Shown here: positions 1 to 7,855 of the stretch, one piece after another
Layout: each line of letters opens with the position of its first letter
How positions within the stretch are numbered: the stretch's first letter is position 1
NCBI RefSeq assembly: GCF_900177345.1
Contig: NZ_FWZT01000002.1
Location: 310,001-374,000 of the forward strand
Length of the DNA stretch: 64,000 bases
Direction of reading: 5' to 3'
Source of the DNA: Pseudobacteriovorax antillogorgiicola
Lineage (GTDB): Bacteria > Bdellovibrionota_B > Oligoflexia > Oligoflexales > Oligoflexaceae
Notes under the pieces: generated by a model
What the model was told of the DNA's origin: nothing
What the model saw: only the letters and a program-made list of their open reading frames with translations
Database searches by the model: none
Position numbers and translations under genes: made by a program

Positions 1-742
1 CCTTGTCGTATAATGAGTACATTAAGTTACAAAAGAAGTGAACACTTCCCTCTGATTGAGGGCTATTTTTTAGTGTATTTAAGTCTCGAATAAAGTTTCT
101 TATGAGAATTTTAAGTTTTGGCACGGCATCTTCTGAGATGGCTCCCGTTGCATGCATCAAGCTGGCGCCATCAGTGCCCACTAGGCTTTTATCGAAGTGT
201 TCAACACTATGCTTCACCTGTTCAAGGGTATCCTCAATATTACCAATCGCCCAATTGTCGTGGGTGTATTTAATTGTGCCATCAGCTTGTTCAACGAGGA
301 TTTCAGCTTCCAGCATTTCCTCCAAGGCCTCAATACCTAGCTGGCCAGCAAGGCGATTGATGGGGTCGCGATGAGTGCCGACCTGGGTAGCGGCCATATT
401 GAAAATACGATTGTGAGGCTCACGGGCTAGGAATCTCTTAAGAGCACCCTCATTGGCTTCGGGTCGAATCATCGGGCTGTAGCACTCATCCATCAAGTCC
501 CCGATAGTGGGAAAATGCTTCTTCAGAAAAGCGATACGCTGTGGTGTCGTCATCACAACTTCGCTGATGGAAAGAGCACTGTATGGATGAGGGGTGCTTT
601 CATTTTGTGCGATTCTACGGATGGTTGAATAGGCTATGTTACAGCGGCGAGAGAGGCTCGATAAACTACGGCCCCGGCCACCTTCGAGCCAGTTCGAAAT
701 TGCATCAACCAAGTCCTTCAATAAACTTTGCTCGTCAACCAT
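1..742 (-). CDS. HTH-type DNA-binding protein, partial (runs off left edge)
   Basis: Translating the minus strand by hand gives one open frame from an ATG at 742 to the left edge (247 codons), with no stop in the window, so the C-terminus is missing. The start at 742 has AGGA seven bases upstream; an in-frame ATG at 757 has no such site. Residues 8-45 (LLKDLVDAISNWLEGG, then SLSSLSRRCNIAYSTIRRIA) look like a helix-turn-helix. Later parts are mostly alpha-helical and acidic, and the visible end (RNFIRDLNTL, then VHFFCNLMYSLYD) recalls the DUF4423/TIGR02147 regulators of Fibrobacter and Bdellovibrio relatives. That family link is from memory and uncertain. A transcriptional regulator is the best guess; its target is unknown. 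Confidence 0.65.
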   Translation of the reverse strand, partial: MVDEQSLLKDLVDAISNWLEGGRGRSLSSLSRRCNIAYSTIRRIAQNESTPHPYSALSISEVVMTTPQRIAFLKKHFPTIGDLMDECYSPMIRPEANEGALKRFLAREPHNRIFNMAATQVGTHRDPINRLAGQLGIEALEEMLEAEILVEQADGTIKYTHDNWAIGNIEDTLEQVKHSVEHFDKSLVGTDGASLMHATGAISEDAVPKLKILIRNFIRDLNTLKNSPQSEGSVHFFCNLMYSLYDK

Positions 743-847
743 GACATTATCCTGCATCCGTATAGACGATCTTGGGCTTTAAGGGATTCTCGATAAAAAA
801 CATATAATGAGCGGATTTGCAATTCAAAAGTGCCCGGAGTGAGCAGT

Positions 848-943
848 ATGGACACTGAAAGTGCTCACCTCGCTCGAAAACTTTGCCAGCAATTTCCTTT
901 GATTGTTGACAGAATTCATGGTGTTTGGAAGAAGAGTGGGTAG
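848..943 (+). CDS. Possible 31-residue small protein
   Basis: An ATG at 848 is preceded by GGAG with a seven-base spacer, and a TATAAT hexamer lies at 803-808. The 31 codons begin MDTESAHLARKLCQQF and end VWKKSG. The gene would be divergent from the HTH gene. The sequence is amphipathic but matches no family I recognise. It could be a small protein, a gene remnant or chance; the ribosome site is the only real support. Confidence 0.25.
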   Translation: MDTESAHLARKLCQQFPLIVDRIHGVWKKSG

Positions 944-1133
944 GTCGTCAACGCTTTCTAACTTATGGCCTCAGCAGATGCCGAGGATCATAAGCCAGCT
1001 TCGCCACCCTTACTTTTTGCGCTAGAAAAAGTCGGGTGAAGGTCTAAATTAAAGCAATTAGAGATCCTTATAGCGACGTGTGCAGAAGCCGTCAAGGTTT
1101 CGTTAGGGAGATTGTTGATGGTCGTGCCCCTCC

Positions 1134-1257
1134 CCGTCGAAGTTTGCTTTGGAGTTCTTTGTTCCGAAGTGTCCCGGGAGTTTAAACACTCCTTTCGACG
1201 GTCGCCGTCCTTTAACCGAAAGGTTTCAATACTCTGCAATGGGCAGCACCCCTGCCC
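1134..1257. repeat. Cluster of short hairpins
   Basis: Four perfect stems occur in about 120 bases. CCGTCGAA (1134-1141) pairs with TTCGACGG (1194-1201) and encloses GGAGT/ACTCC around a TTAAAC loop. AACC-GAAA-GGTT (1214-1225) has a GNRA-type tetraloop. GGGCAG-CACCC-CTGCCC lies at 1241-1257. The density suggests a folded RNA or a REP-like cluster, but no known RNA family was recognised. Confidence 0.45.
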
Positions 1258-1262
1258 CCCTC

Positions 1263-1388
1263 CTAAATGCTTTGATATTGGGGTTTACTCTTCGTTGCTT
1301 CGTGGGAAAAGTGTCCTCATGATGCTCGCATCACTCCGGTACTTTTCCCCCTTGCGCCTTGATTAAACCCCAATATCAAAGCATTTAG
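1263..1388. repeat. Nested perfect inverted repeat with 25-base arms
   Basis: The left arm (1263-1287) is the exact reverse complement of the right arm (1364-1388) over 25 bases. Inside the 76-base loop a second stem is perfect (GGGAAAAGT at 1304-1312, ACTTTTCCC at 1341-1349), and in its loop a third (TGATGC-TC-GCATCA, 1320-1333). The three stems are concentric, so the whole 126 bases can fold as one long hairpin or cruciform. There is no room for a transposase. It resembles a MITE-like or REP-type element; no second copy was seen in the window. Confidence 0.8.
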
Positions 1389-1416
1389 CCTCTTACTGTG
1401 CGGCTGTTTTGCTGCT

Positions 1417-1572
1417 CCTACTTTGTAGGTCGCTCTTTTTGCTCCTACTTTGTAGGTCGCTCTTTTGCCCTACTTTGTAGGTCGCTCTTTTGCCCTACTT
1501 TGTAGGTCGCTCTTTGTGCTCCTACTTTGTAGGTCGCTCTTTTTGCTCCTACTTTGTAGGTCGCTCTTTTGC
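1417..1572. repeat. Tandem array of 25-27 base hairpin units, six copies
   Basis: CCTACTTTGTAGG, itself a CCTAC-TTT-GTAGG hairpin, starts at 1417, 1444, 1469, 1494, 1521 and 1548. Each copy is followed by TCGCTCTTTT or a close variant and separated by GCTC or GCC. Spacings are 27, 25, 25, 27 and 27. A decayed seventh unit follows at about 1573-1590. The array lies directly 3' of the hydrolase gene, which is on the minus strand. Read on that strand the unit contains GTAGGAGC, reminiscent of REP elements with a GTAG tetranucleotide; that likeness is only suggestive. Confidence 0.85.
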
Positions 1573-1596
1573 TCTTACTCTGTTGTGGCCTTGATG

Positions 1597-2883
1597 CTAC
1601 TGCTCTTGTTTTGTTGGAGGTGGGAGGCTTTGGATCTGATTGTCAAAGCTCGCATTTTTCCGCTTTAATTGAGGCTTGGTTCTCTTATCAGGGTAAAACT
1701 CGTCGCACATCAATTGCGCATTAAATAGCATTACCTCATATCGTGTATAGACACCATGCCCAAACACCGTCTTCATAAAATTAGGAACCATAATACCGCT
1801 GTCTCGGTAGTCCACTAAATAAGTCGTACCAAACTCCTGAACCCGCATACCCTTTGCGACGTTTTCCAACCAGCCCTTGGGATCGACTCCTGGCCCGAGT
1901 AGCTTATCTATCTCCCGATTAATCTTTCTATCCTGGCTGCTTTGTGCCAGCGAATCTGAACCTGCAATTCCCCACTGCTGAACATAATCTCCACCAGCAG
2001 TCTTCCAGAAACCTAGGGGCTTTTCTGCCAAATGGGTCTTGCCTCGATGGTTGATTACATTAATCAATCGCATACGCTTGGTTAAACGCCAGGGATAGCG
2101 GTGAGGGGTGCCGAAAGTACCTATATCGTAGGAGAACTTCTTCAATTTTGCCACAGCTCTTCGAATTGAAGGGCCGATTCGATCGTGCTCTTCCAAAATG
2201 TCCAATAGACTATTGCCCAAATGAGTCTGGTTAATTATATGGGAAAATAGCGCGAAAATTTGACCACCGTGGGAGTGACCCACCAGTAGGATGCGACTTA
2301 CTGGAATATCTGGGAGATCACCGGCCAATCGTTCAATAAGGTAAATGGACCCCATCAAACGAGCTAAATGATGATTGGCGGAAGACCACGTGAATATTTG
2401 ACACTGAGTTCGAGCGCCCGAAGCTAAGCGGAATAGATCGACGTACTCTTCCAAATAGTTTCCCGTATCCCTGGTGAGATGGTCATAACCCCTTTTTATT
2501 TTCTGCCGTATCTTGAACTCTGTGTTTGGGTCCATTTCCCTATGAATGCGCCTTAAGGCGGGAATCAAACCGAATGGATCGTCGCCCACTAGCGTTCCGT
2601 GAACAAAGTAGGCATGAGTCACATTACTATCGTCTAGCACCTCACCAACCCTAGCCATCCCTTGCCTCCATGCGTCGGATTGGCCATCGAGATAGGGGTT
2701 CTTATAGTTAAAAACAACATCCGTATCAAAGGGCTTGATAAAGAAGGGTACCGAAGGCTCCTTCTTGGAATACTGGATGGGTAGGATTGGCTCAGGGCGG
2801 CGTAGAAAACGCTTTAATGCCCATAGGAACGCGACAAACAGGAGCAGGGCGATCGCGATGATGACAAGCCAAGGCCAAGGCAT
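1597..2883 (-). CDS. Membrane-anchored alpha/beta hydrolase (lipase-like)
   Basis: The 428-residue product begins with a hydrophobic stretch (MPWPWLVIIAIALLLFVAFL) followed by KRFLRR, a typical N-terminal anchor. It carries an HG oxyanion-type motif (AYFVHGTLVGDD) and the nucleophile elbow VGHSHGGQ, matching GxSxG with the catalytic Ser in the middle. GTFGTPHRYPW follows. This indicates an alpha/beta hydrolase fold, probably a lipase or esterase in the periplasm or on the inner membrane; the substrate is unknown. The ATG at 2883 is chosen because GGGG lies five bases upstream; an in-frame TTG at 2937 has GGAGG only two bases away and would add 18 polar residues before the anchor. It is followed on its 3' side by the hairpin array. 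Confidence 0.7.
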   Translation of the reverse strand: MPWPWLVIIAIALLLFVAFLWALKRFLRRPEPILPIQYSKKEPSVPFFIKPFDTDVVFNYKNPYLDGQSDAWRQGMARVGEVLDDSNVTHAYFVHGTLVGDDPFGLIPALRRIHREMDPNTEFKIRQKIKRGYDHLTRDTGNYLEEYVDLFRLASGARTQCQIFTWSSANHHLARLMGSIYLIERLAGDLPDIPVSRILLVGHSHGGQIFALFSHIINQTHLGNSLLDILEEHDRIGPSIRRAVAKLKKFSYDIGTFGTPHRYPWRLTKRMRLINVINHRGKTHLAEKPLGFWKTAGGDYVQQWGIAGSDSLAQSSQDRKINREIDKLLGPGVDPKGWLENVAKGMRVQEFGTTYLVDYRDSGIMVPNFMKTVFGHGVYTRYEVMLFNAQLMCDEFYPDKRTKPQLKRKNASFDNQIQSLPPPTKQEQ

Positions 2884-2990
2884 AAAAACCCCGATATGAA
2901 AAAACGGCGAAGGAGTTTTTCGGGAACTGGCTAACAAGTCCTCCGAAAAGTCATGGTAGCGAGAAAGCCCGCAGCTTGTAAACCGATACT

Positions 2991-4019
2991 TTACTGAGCC
3001 CGAAGCATCGTAATCAAAGACGAAATAAAGATATCTTCTGCACTAGCGCCACGAGATAGGTCCGAATACGGCTTTTTTGTGCCCTGCAGAATCGGACCAT
3101 AAGCGTCGAATCCAGCGAGCCGTTGCGTCACCTTGTAAACTAAATTCCCTGCATCCAAATTGGGAAAGATGAAGCAATTAGCTTGACCCGCCACGGGGCT
3201 ACCAGGGCTCTTACGCTCACCAACCGCCGGAACGATAGCAGCGTCGAACTGCATCTCACCATCGGCCTTGATGTCAGGATGCTTTTCCTGAAAGGCCTTG
3301 GTAGCTTCTACCATCTTATCTGCCGAATGATGCTTCGCCGAGCCCTTTGTTGAAAAGGAAAGAAAGGCTACCTTTGGCTCAAGGTCGGGAAACAGTTGGC
3401 GGAACGTCTGCACTGTTTCAAAGGCGATGTCCACTAGCTGCTCAACGCTTGGTTCAATGACTACACCACAATCAGCAAACATATAGCGCCGGTCGTCCCC
3501 GCGTTCTTCCCGAACCATCGCGAACGATCCCGAAATGGTTCGATTGCCCTCCCTGAGACCTACACCCTGAAGGGCTCCTCGAATCACGTCGGCAGTAGTA
3601 AAAACACAACCGGCCAGAGCCGCCTTGCAGCGATCGTGGTATAGCAGGGAGGCTGCTTGGTTTGCAGGATGACTAGCCCATTTCAAGACGGCATCTTCAG
3701 ATACTGGCTTTCCTCTGCGCTTTAAATAATCGCGACAGCAGGCCTGGGACAGCTTAGTAAGTTCTGGAACATCCCGGTCGCCAATTTTGAGGCGGGAGTC
3801 GCTGAAGTCCAGAGTGATTCCCGCATCTGCTGAAACCTGCTGAAGCTTGTCGAGTGATCCCAAGAGGATCAAGGTTTCCAGGCAGTTTTGTTGGAGTAAT
3901 AAGGATGCTGCAGCCAATACACGAGGGTCATCCCCTTCGGGAAGAACCAAAGAAGATGGCTTCTTTTGATTGAGGCTGATGAGCTGTTTCTGAAAAGAGT
4001 TGAAAACTAGCTGTGACAT
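2991..4019 (-). CDS. pta: Phosphate acetyltransferase
   Basis: Interconverts acetyl-CoA plus phosphate with acetyl phosphate plus CoA in the cytoplasm. The 342-residue length matches the short, single-domain Pta class without the N-terminal DRTGG/P-loop part. Family hallmarks include LVLPEGDDPRVL near the N-terminus, the central GxVFTTADVIRGALQ segment and the conserved C-terminal region with KSPGSPVAGQANCFIFPNL, DAGNLVYKVTQRL and PYSDLSRGAS. AAGGA lies eight bases before the ATG. No acetate kinase gene is next to it; the neighbours are a hydrolase downstream and a divergent EAL gene. Confidence 0.95.
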   Translation of the reverse strand: MSQLVFNSFQKQLISLNQKKPSSLVLPEGDDPRVLAAASLLLQQNCLETLILLGSLDKLQQVSADAGITLDFSDSRLKIGDRDVPELTKLSQACCRDYLKRRGKPVSEDAVLKWASHPANQAASLLYHDRCKAALAGCVFTTADVIRGALQGVGLREGNRTISGSFAMVREERGDDRRYMFADCGVVIEPSVEQLVDIAFETVQTFRQLFPDLEPKVAFLSFSTKGSAKHHSADKMVEATKAFQEKHPDIKADGEMQFDAAIVPAVGERKSPGSPVAGQANCFIFPNLDAGNLVYKVTQRLAGFDAYGPILQGTKKPYSDLSRGASAEDIFISSLITMLRAQ

Positions 4020-4218
4020 AGATGATCCTTGGCAAATTCAAAAACTGGGCCCTTAATCCAGTATTTATAACATGTTAATCCTGTGCTTCGCTAGCTGCTA
4101 AAAGTGGAAAATAAGGGCATAAGACAAGTTTTTGCGAGCGTTCCTTAATATTTACTGATCCATGCCGATATTGTGAAAGGTAGACCTATGGTACTGAAAA
4201 TACGGGAATTAACTGTTA
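4020..4218. promoter_or_regulatory. Divergent promoter region of pta and the EAL gene
   Basis: The 199-base gap between divergent genes contains the perfect palindrome TAACATGTTA (4068-4077) with TTTATAA next to it, which could be an operator or -10 element for pta. A 27-codon ORF with AAAGG upstream starts at 4188 and overlaps the EAL start in another frame. Its meaning is unclear. Confidence 0.35.
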
Positions 4219-5976
4219 ATGATAGTGATTGCGACACAGGACAAAGCGTTGGCCAAGCAGCTCAAAGATGATCTGTACGAGGCCTCGATGGATTCCCGCA
4301 TCATCGACGTCAATGATAAGGCATTTATCGCCCACTTCTACAAGCAAGAGGTAACGGCAATTATCGCCGATGAAGAGTATCAAACACTCCCAAGCGAAGC
4401 GACTATAGATATTTTAAATAGCCTCGCTCGACGTATGCCTGTTCTTGTACTGAGAGGGGAACTTCCTCACAAGGATATGAACAATTCAAATAGCCATGAA
4501 TTTAACGATGCCCTCACAGTGCTAGCAAAAGAAAACTATAACGACATTCTAACAACAGCGAGCTTATTTAGCGGGATCGTTGCCAATCAAGGCGTCAAGG
4601 CCCGCTGTAAGTCAATCCCGTTTTACAATTCCCAGATTCCCATTTCGATGCTTAATTCTTTCGGGGGGCTCGGAATTCTTACCATTGACGCATCATCCTT
4701 CAATAAGATAAGTGTCGAATACGGTTCCGATGTTTATGCCAAGATGAAAGAAGTCTTCCACGATATTCTATTTGACCTGTGGGGAAGGCCCGGATGTTTC
4801 CGCGATAGCGACGTGATCTGCCGCAAGTCGATGACTAGCAATACCTATGTGATATTCATGAATCGATCCCGTGATACAGGGGCTCTACCCCATCCCGGAG
4901 CCTTAGAACGGGTAGCTGATCGTATTTCCAACTCCATACACAATGCTTTGTGGGATGAACTTTTCGCTCCCAGAACCAATCGTCGTATTCCAAGTTGTGT
5001 GGAAAGCATTCCTCTTGTTGGTGTCGGTTTCTTCGGGGTACTGAATAACCCGTGTATCGATGTTCAAGAAATCTTAGACTCAGGCCTAGAAGCTAGTAAG
5101 CAGATGGCGTCGTCGCAGCAAAAAAGAGGTCGTGAGCGCCAGAGGGAACTGATGCAGACCCTCATTCAATCAGAAGATCTACTTACTCCCTATTATCAGG
5201 GCGTTTTCAATCTGCAAAATCTAAGTAAGGAATTGGTCGACAAAGTTCACGCTGATAAGAGCATAACGCCACTCAAGAGCCATATCTATGGGTTTGAGTC
5301 GTTGATTCGCGTGAATCAGGAAGCTGTTCAAAAAGAAAATAATTTTGAAAGTGGCGTCGATTCTCGCTACTTAAGACCAGATGTTTTATTCTCCCTAGCG
5401 AAATATACTAAAGTCGCTTTAGAGTTGGATCAAGCCTGCATGAAGCACGCGGCAAAGTATGCGAAAGACTTGCCTGGAACGCTCATGATTAATATCCTAC
5501 CGAGAAATCTTTACTATATTGAAAGACTTCGAACGTCTTTCGAGCGCAAGGAACGTTTGATGTTCGAAATCTCCGAATCCGAAGCGATTAGCAACTTCGA
5601 TTTAATGATGAAGTCACGGGATCACCTTGAAAAGCATCATATGGGTATCGCTGCTGATGACTTTGGTAAGGGTTACTCTAGCTTAGAGAGAATTATTCGC
5701 ATTAAGCCCCATGTGATAAAATTTGATCGCGGTATGATTCAAAATATCGACAAAGACTCAGTGAAACAAGCCTATGTGAAAGGCTTGGTCCGTGCAGCAA
5801 AGATCCTCAACACTACGATTCTTGCCGAAGGTGTTGAAACCTGGGAAGAAGCGGCTGTCTTGCAAAAGATGGGCGTCGAGTTGATCCAGGGCTTCCTCCT
5901 TCATCGCCCTCAAGAGGTTCACTTGATTCTCGAACAGATCGGGAAAAAGCCTTCTAAACTTGATACCGTTGCATAG
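4219..5976 (+). CDS. EAL-domain protein, probable cyclic di-GMP phosphodiesterase
   Basis: The 585-residue protein has three parts. Residues 1-120 look like a receiver-type alpha/beta domain without a clear phosphoacceptor. Residues about 140-310 resemble a GGDEF fold that has lost its GG[DE]EF motif (GILTIDASSFNKISVEYG is recognisable). Residues about 325-580 form an EAL domain. The EAL residues look intact: E360 in FESLIR, the Asn in LMINILP, E in MFEISES, the pair D480-D481 in ADDFGKGYSSL, K in HVIKFDR, E537 in AEGVET, and QGFLLHRP. Hydrolysis of c-di-GMP to pGpG is therefore likely, with the degenerate GGDEF part perhaps sensing GTP. The ATG at 4219 has only GGGA about eleven bases upstream. 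Confidence 0.8.
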   Translation: MIVIATQDKALAKQLKDDLYEASMDSRIIDVNDKAFIAHFYKQEVTAIIADEEYQTLPSEATIDILNSLARRMPVLVLRGELPHKDMNNSNSHEFNDALTVLAKENYNDILTTASLFSGIVANQGVKARCKSIPFYNSQIPISMLNSFGGLGILTIDASSFNKISVEYGSDVYAKMKEVFHDILFDLWGRPGCFRDSDVICRKSMTSNTYVIFMNRSRDTGALPHPGALERVADRISNSIHNALWDELFAPRTNRRIPSCVESIPLVGVGFFGVLNNPCIDVQEILDSGLEASKQMASSQQKRGRERQRELMQTLIQSEDLLTPYYQGVFNLQNLSKELVDKVHADKSITPLKSHIYGFESLIRVNQEAVQKENNFESGVDSRYLRPDVLFSLAKYTKVALELDQACMKHAAKYAKDLPGTLMINILPRNLYYIERLRTSFERKERLMFEISESEAISNFDLMMKSRDHLEKHHMGIAADDFGKGYSSLERIIRIKPHVIKFDRGMIQNIDKDSVKQAYVKGLVRAAKILNTTILAEGVETWEEAAVLQKMGVELIQGFLLHRPQEVHLILEQIGKKPSKLDTVA

Positions 5977-6106
5977 AAATCCTTAACTATCATTGTGTCG
6001 ATTTCTATTCCTAGCCAAGATCACTTTCCTATGGTGTACTAGACTCATAGCAAAACTTGCGTATAGGTGTGCAAATATTCAAACGGTTCGGAAGACGAGG
6101 TGTCAT

Positions 6107-6799
6107 ATGAAAACCTATTTTGTCACAGGTGGAAATCGAGGAATTGGTCTTGGTCTGTCAAGGGAGATCCTAAAGGCTGGCAATCAGCTTATTGTAACCT
6201 GTCGCAATCCGAAAGGGGAGCGTGATCTTTGGGAGCTTGAAGGTGACTACCACGAGAAAATCAAGATCTTGGAGATGGACGTTTCAGACGACATGTCCAT
6301 CCAAAAAGTCTTTGCTAGTCTTGGTATCGATCAGGTGATTGATACCTTGATCAATAATGCAGGTGTATTTGAACAGTTTGGAGAAAAGCTTGCGGATATC
6401 GACTTCGAAAAGATGAGTCGGACTCTGCTGATCAACTCAATGGGGCCAATGAAAGTGCTTCAGCAGGCTTTACCTTTTCTCAAAAAATCATCAGAGCCCA
6501 AAGTTTTTCAAATTACATCCGAAATGGGATCAATCGCAAATAATACATCAGGTGGAAGTTATGCCTATCGTGCATCCAAGGCAGCCCTCAATATGATGAC
6601 CAAATGTGTTGCTGTAGAGAATCCCAACATGACCGCCGTTGTCCTTCACCCAGGGTGGGTTCAGACAAGTATGGGTGGCTCAAACGCGCCGGTCACCGTT
6701 GATGAGTCAGCTCATGGCCTGTTTGAACTTACAATGAAACTAGATGTTAAGGATTCGGGACGCTTCTTCAATTTCAAAGGCGAGGAGCGTCCTTGGTAA
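6107..6799 (+). CDS. Short-chain dehydrogenase/reductase, CsgA-like
   Basis: A 230-residue single-domain SDR. The Rossmann motif TGGNRGIG is at residues 7-14, followed by LINNAGVF, the catalytic Ser in QITSEMGS, YRASKAAL (YxxxK) and the PGWVQTSMGG segment. The length and pattern resemble the CsgA/C-factor and 'sniffer' subgroup, but the substrate cannot be read from sequence. The ATG at 6107 has GAGGTG seven bases upstream; the longer frame from 5993 adds 38 residues without a ribosome site. It lies 130 bases after the EAL gene on the same strand. Confidence 0.85.
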   Translation: MKTYFVTGGNRGIGLGLSREILKAGNQLIVTCRNPKGERDLWELEGDYHEKIKILEMDVSDDMSIQKVFASLGIDQVIDTLINNAGVFEQFGEKLADIDFEKMSRTLLINSMGPMKVLQQALPFLKKSSEPKVFQITSEMGSIANNTSGGSYAYRASKAALNMMTKCVAVENPNMTAVVLHPGWVQTSMGGSNAPVTVDESAHGLFELTMKLDVKDSGRFFNFKGEERPW

Positions 6800-6863
6800 A
6801 GGGATGATAAAACTTCCAACAAGATCTGATGCAGAGATGGTCATTTGATCTTGCCTCAGACAG

Positions 6864-6990
6864 CTAGTGCTTAGTCACATTGGATTCTCGGCTAGGCGTC
6901 GAGGAATGATTGAGGAGATAGTACTCCCGTACAGCGACGATTGAGAGACGAAGACAACAACGCCGAGGATTCAATGTGACTAAGCACTAG
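6864..6990. mobile_element. MITE-like element, copy 1
   Basis: This 127-base element is bounded by 29-base inverted repeats (6864-6892 and 6962-6990) that match at 27 positions and begin CTAGTGCTTAGTCAC. It has no coding capacity. It shares its termini and two interior blocks (ATTCTCGGCTAGGCG and CAACAACGCCGAGG) with the element at 23234-23364, so the two form a family. It sits between the SDR gene and a secreted-protein gene. The ends contain the palindrome CTAG, so any target duplication cannot be resolved. Confidence 0.85.
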
Positions 6991-7111
6991 AGTGAGGATT
7001 AGAACCTTGGCAAATATAAAGAAACATTTTGATCCTTGACGATCCGATGGGATTTCTTTTAAGACGGCTGTGTTCAAAAAATCTTAATTGCTTCCCAGTA
7101 AGGAGTCTCGA

Positions 7112-7798
7112 ATGAGAGGTTTATTTTTGTTAATCTCGATGTTTCTTTCAAGCCATGTTCTAGCTTTCAGTTCGTACGATCTTATGTCGGTATCCCATGA
7201 GGAGATCGACCAGTATCTGATCGCCGGCAGCGATGATACGGGCACACCGAGGAACCTTCAGGGTCTATGGTGGATGGATGGCAACCCTCTCGCAGACGAG
7301 GTCGTTTCATTTTCGAGCGCGCGCATCGAAGCCATTGAGGAAGCGGGGAACGTGATTGGCTATAAGGCCTATATTCCTGTCTATGATGAAGGCATATGGA
7401 GCTGGCATGATTCGTTTTCAGGTCGCAGCCTCTATCGAGCAGTAGAGAAGAATCAGCTAGTTTACCAAGGTATTTTCAACACTGACTTTAGCTATGGCGA
7501 TGTCACTCCAATCATCAAGCCATTTGGTGTGTTTCCTGAAGTAGAGATACCTCAATCGATGCTCCTTAACTTCAGCATGTCGCAAGTTAGTGACAATGAA
7601 TGGAGTCGTGACAGCGTAATTTTCGGTCAAGAGAGTTCTTATCGCTTTCGTCAGATCGTTGATGGCGAGGGAAATCGTCTTCCTGCTTGGGATGACTATT
7701 TGATTTCAATCGAAGCACGGGATGTTGGGAATGCTCTACTACCTGTTTGTACTAGGGACAATGGCCCGGTCTTGCCAACTAGCTGTGCAAATTTCTGA
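7112..7798 (+). CDS. Secreted protein of unknown function
   Basis: A 228-residue protein with an N-terminal signal peptide (MRGLFLLISMFLSSHVLA, cleavage probably after VLA). The mature part is acidic and rich in aromatic and beta-type segments (LQGLWWMDGNPLADEVVSF, GIWSWHDSFSGRSLYRAV) and contains two Cys near the C-terminus (PVCTRDNGPVLPTSC) that may form a disulphide. I do not recognise the family. The ATG at 7112 follows AAGGAG by seven bases and is better than an in-frame TTG at 7088. The gene ends just before a bidirectional terminator. Confidence 0.7.
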   Translation: MRGLFLLISMFLSSHVLAFSSYDLMSVSHEEIDQYLIAGSDDTGTPRNLQGLWWMDGNPLADEVVSFSSARIEAIEEAGNVIGYKAYIPVYDEGIWSWHDSFSGRSLYRAVEKNQLVYQGIFNTDFSYGDVTPIIKPFGVFPEVEIPQSMLLNFSMSQVSDNEWSRDSVIFGQESSYRFRQIVDGEGNRLPAWDDYLISIEARDVGNALLPVCTRDNGPVLPTSCANF

Positions 7799-7817
7799 TG
7801 GAATAGAAAAGAAAAGA

Positions 7818-7855
7818 GGCCGAAGACAAATTAATCTTCGGCCTTATTTTGTTTT
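7818..7855. terminator. Bidirectional rho-independent terminator
   Basis: GGCCGAAGA (7818-7826) pairs with TCTTCGGCC (7835-7843) and is followed by a T-rich run. An A-rich run lies on the other side, so the hairpin can serve both the secreted-protein gene (plus) and the E1 gene (minus), which converge here. Confidence 0.9.

Larger units (their letters stand above)
743..1596. other. Long repeat-rich non-coding region
   Basis: About 850 bases lie between the HTH gene and the hydrolase gene, with no convincing protein gene apart from one possible 31-residue ORF. The right half holds a series of short hairpins (1134-1257), a long perfect inverted repeat (1263-1388) and a tandem array of hairpin-forming units (1417-1572), each listed separately. 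A TATAAT hexamer occurs at 803-808 on the plus strand. An imperfect hairpin (CTTATGGCCTC with GAGGATCATAAG) lies near 961-990. Confidence 0.7.

Noticed and set aside
102-374. Plus-strand frame of 90 residues
   Set aside because: It is antisense to the open HTH-protein frame, which reads through to the window edge and has a ribosome site.
988-1366. Two overlapping frames of 83-84 residues on opposite strands
   Set aside because: No ribosome site, composition unlike neighbouring genes, and both run through the inverted repeats.
1417-1572. Repeat array considered as CRISPR
   Set aside because: Spacers are only about 12-14 bases and nearly identical between units, and no cas gene is present.
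1100-1600. Retron-like or group II intron interpretation of the hairpin region
   Set aside because: No reverse transcriptase gene or intron domain V-like motif is present nearby.
1465-1668. Plus-strand frame of 67 residues
   Set aside because: It is produced by reading through the hairpin array (LLCRSLF repeats) and the end of the hydrolase gene in antisense.
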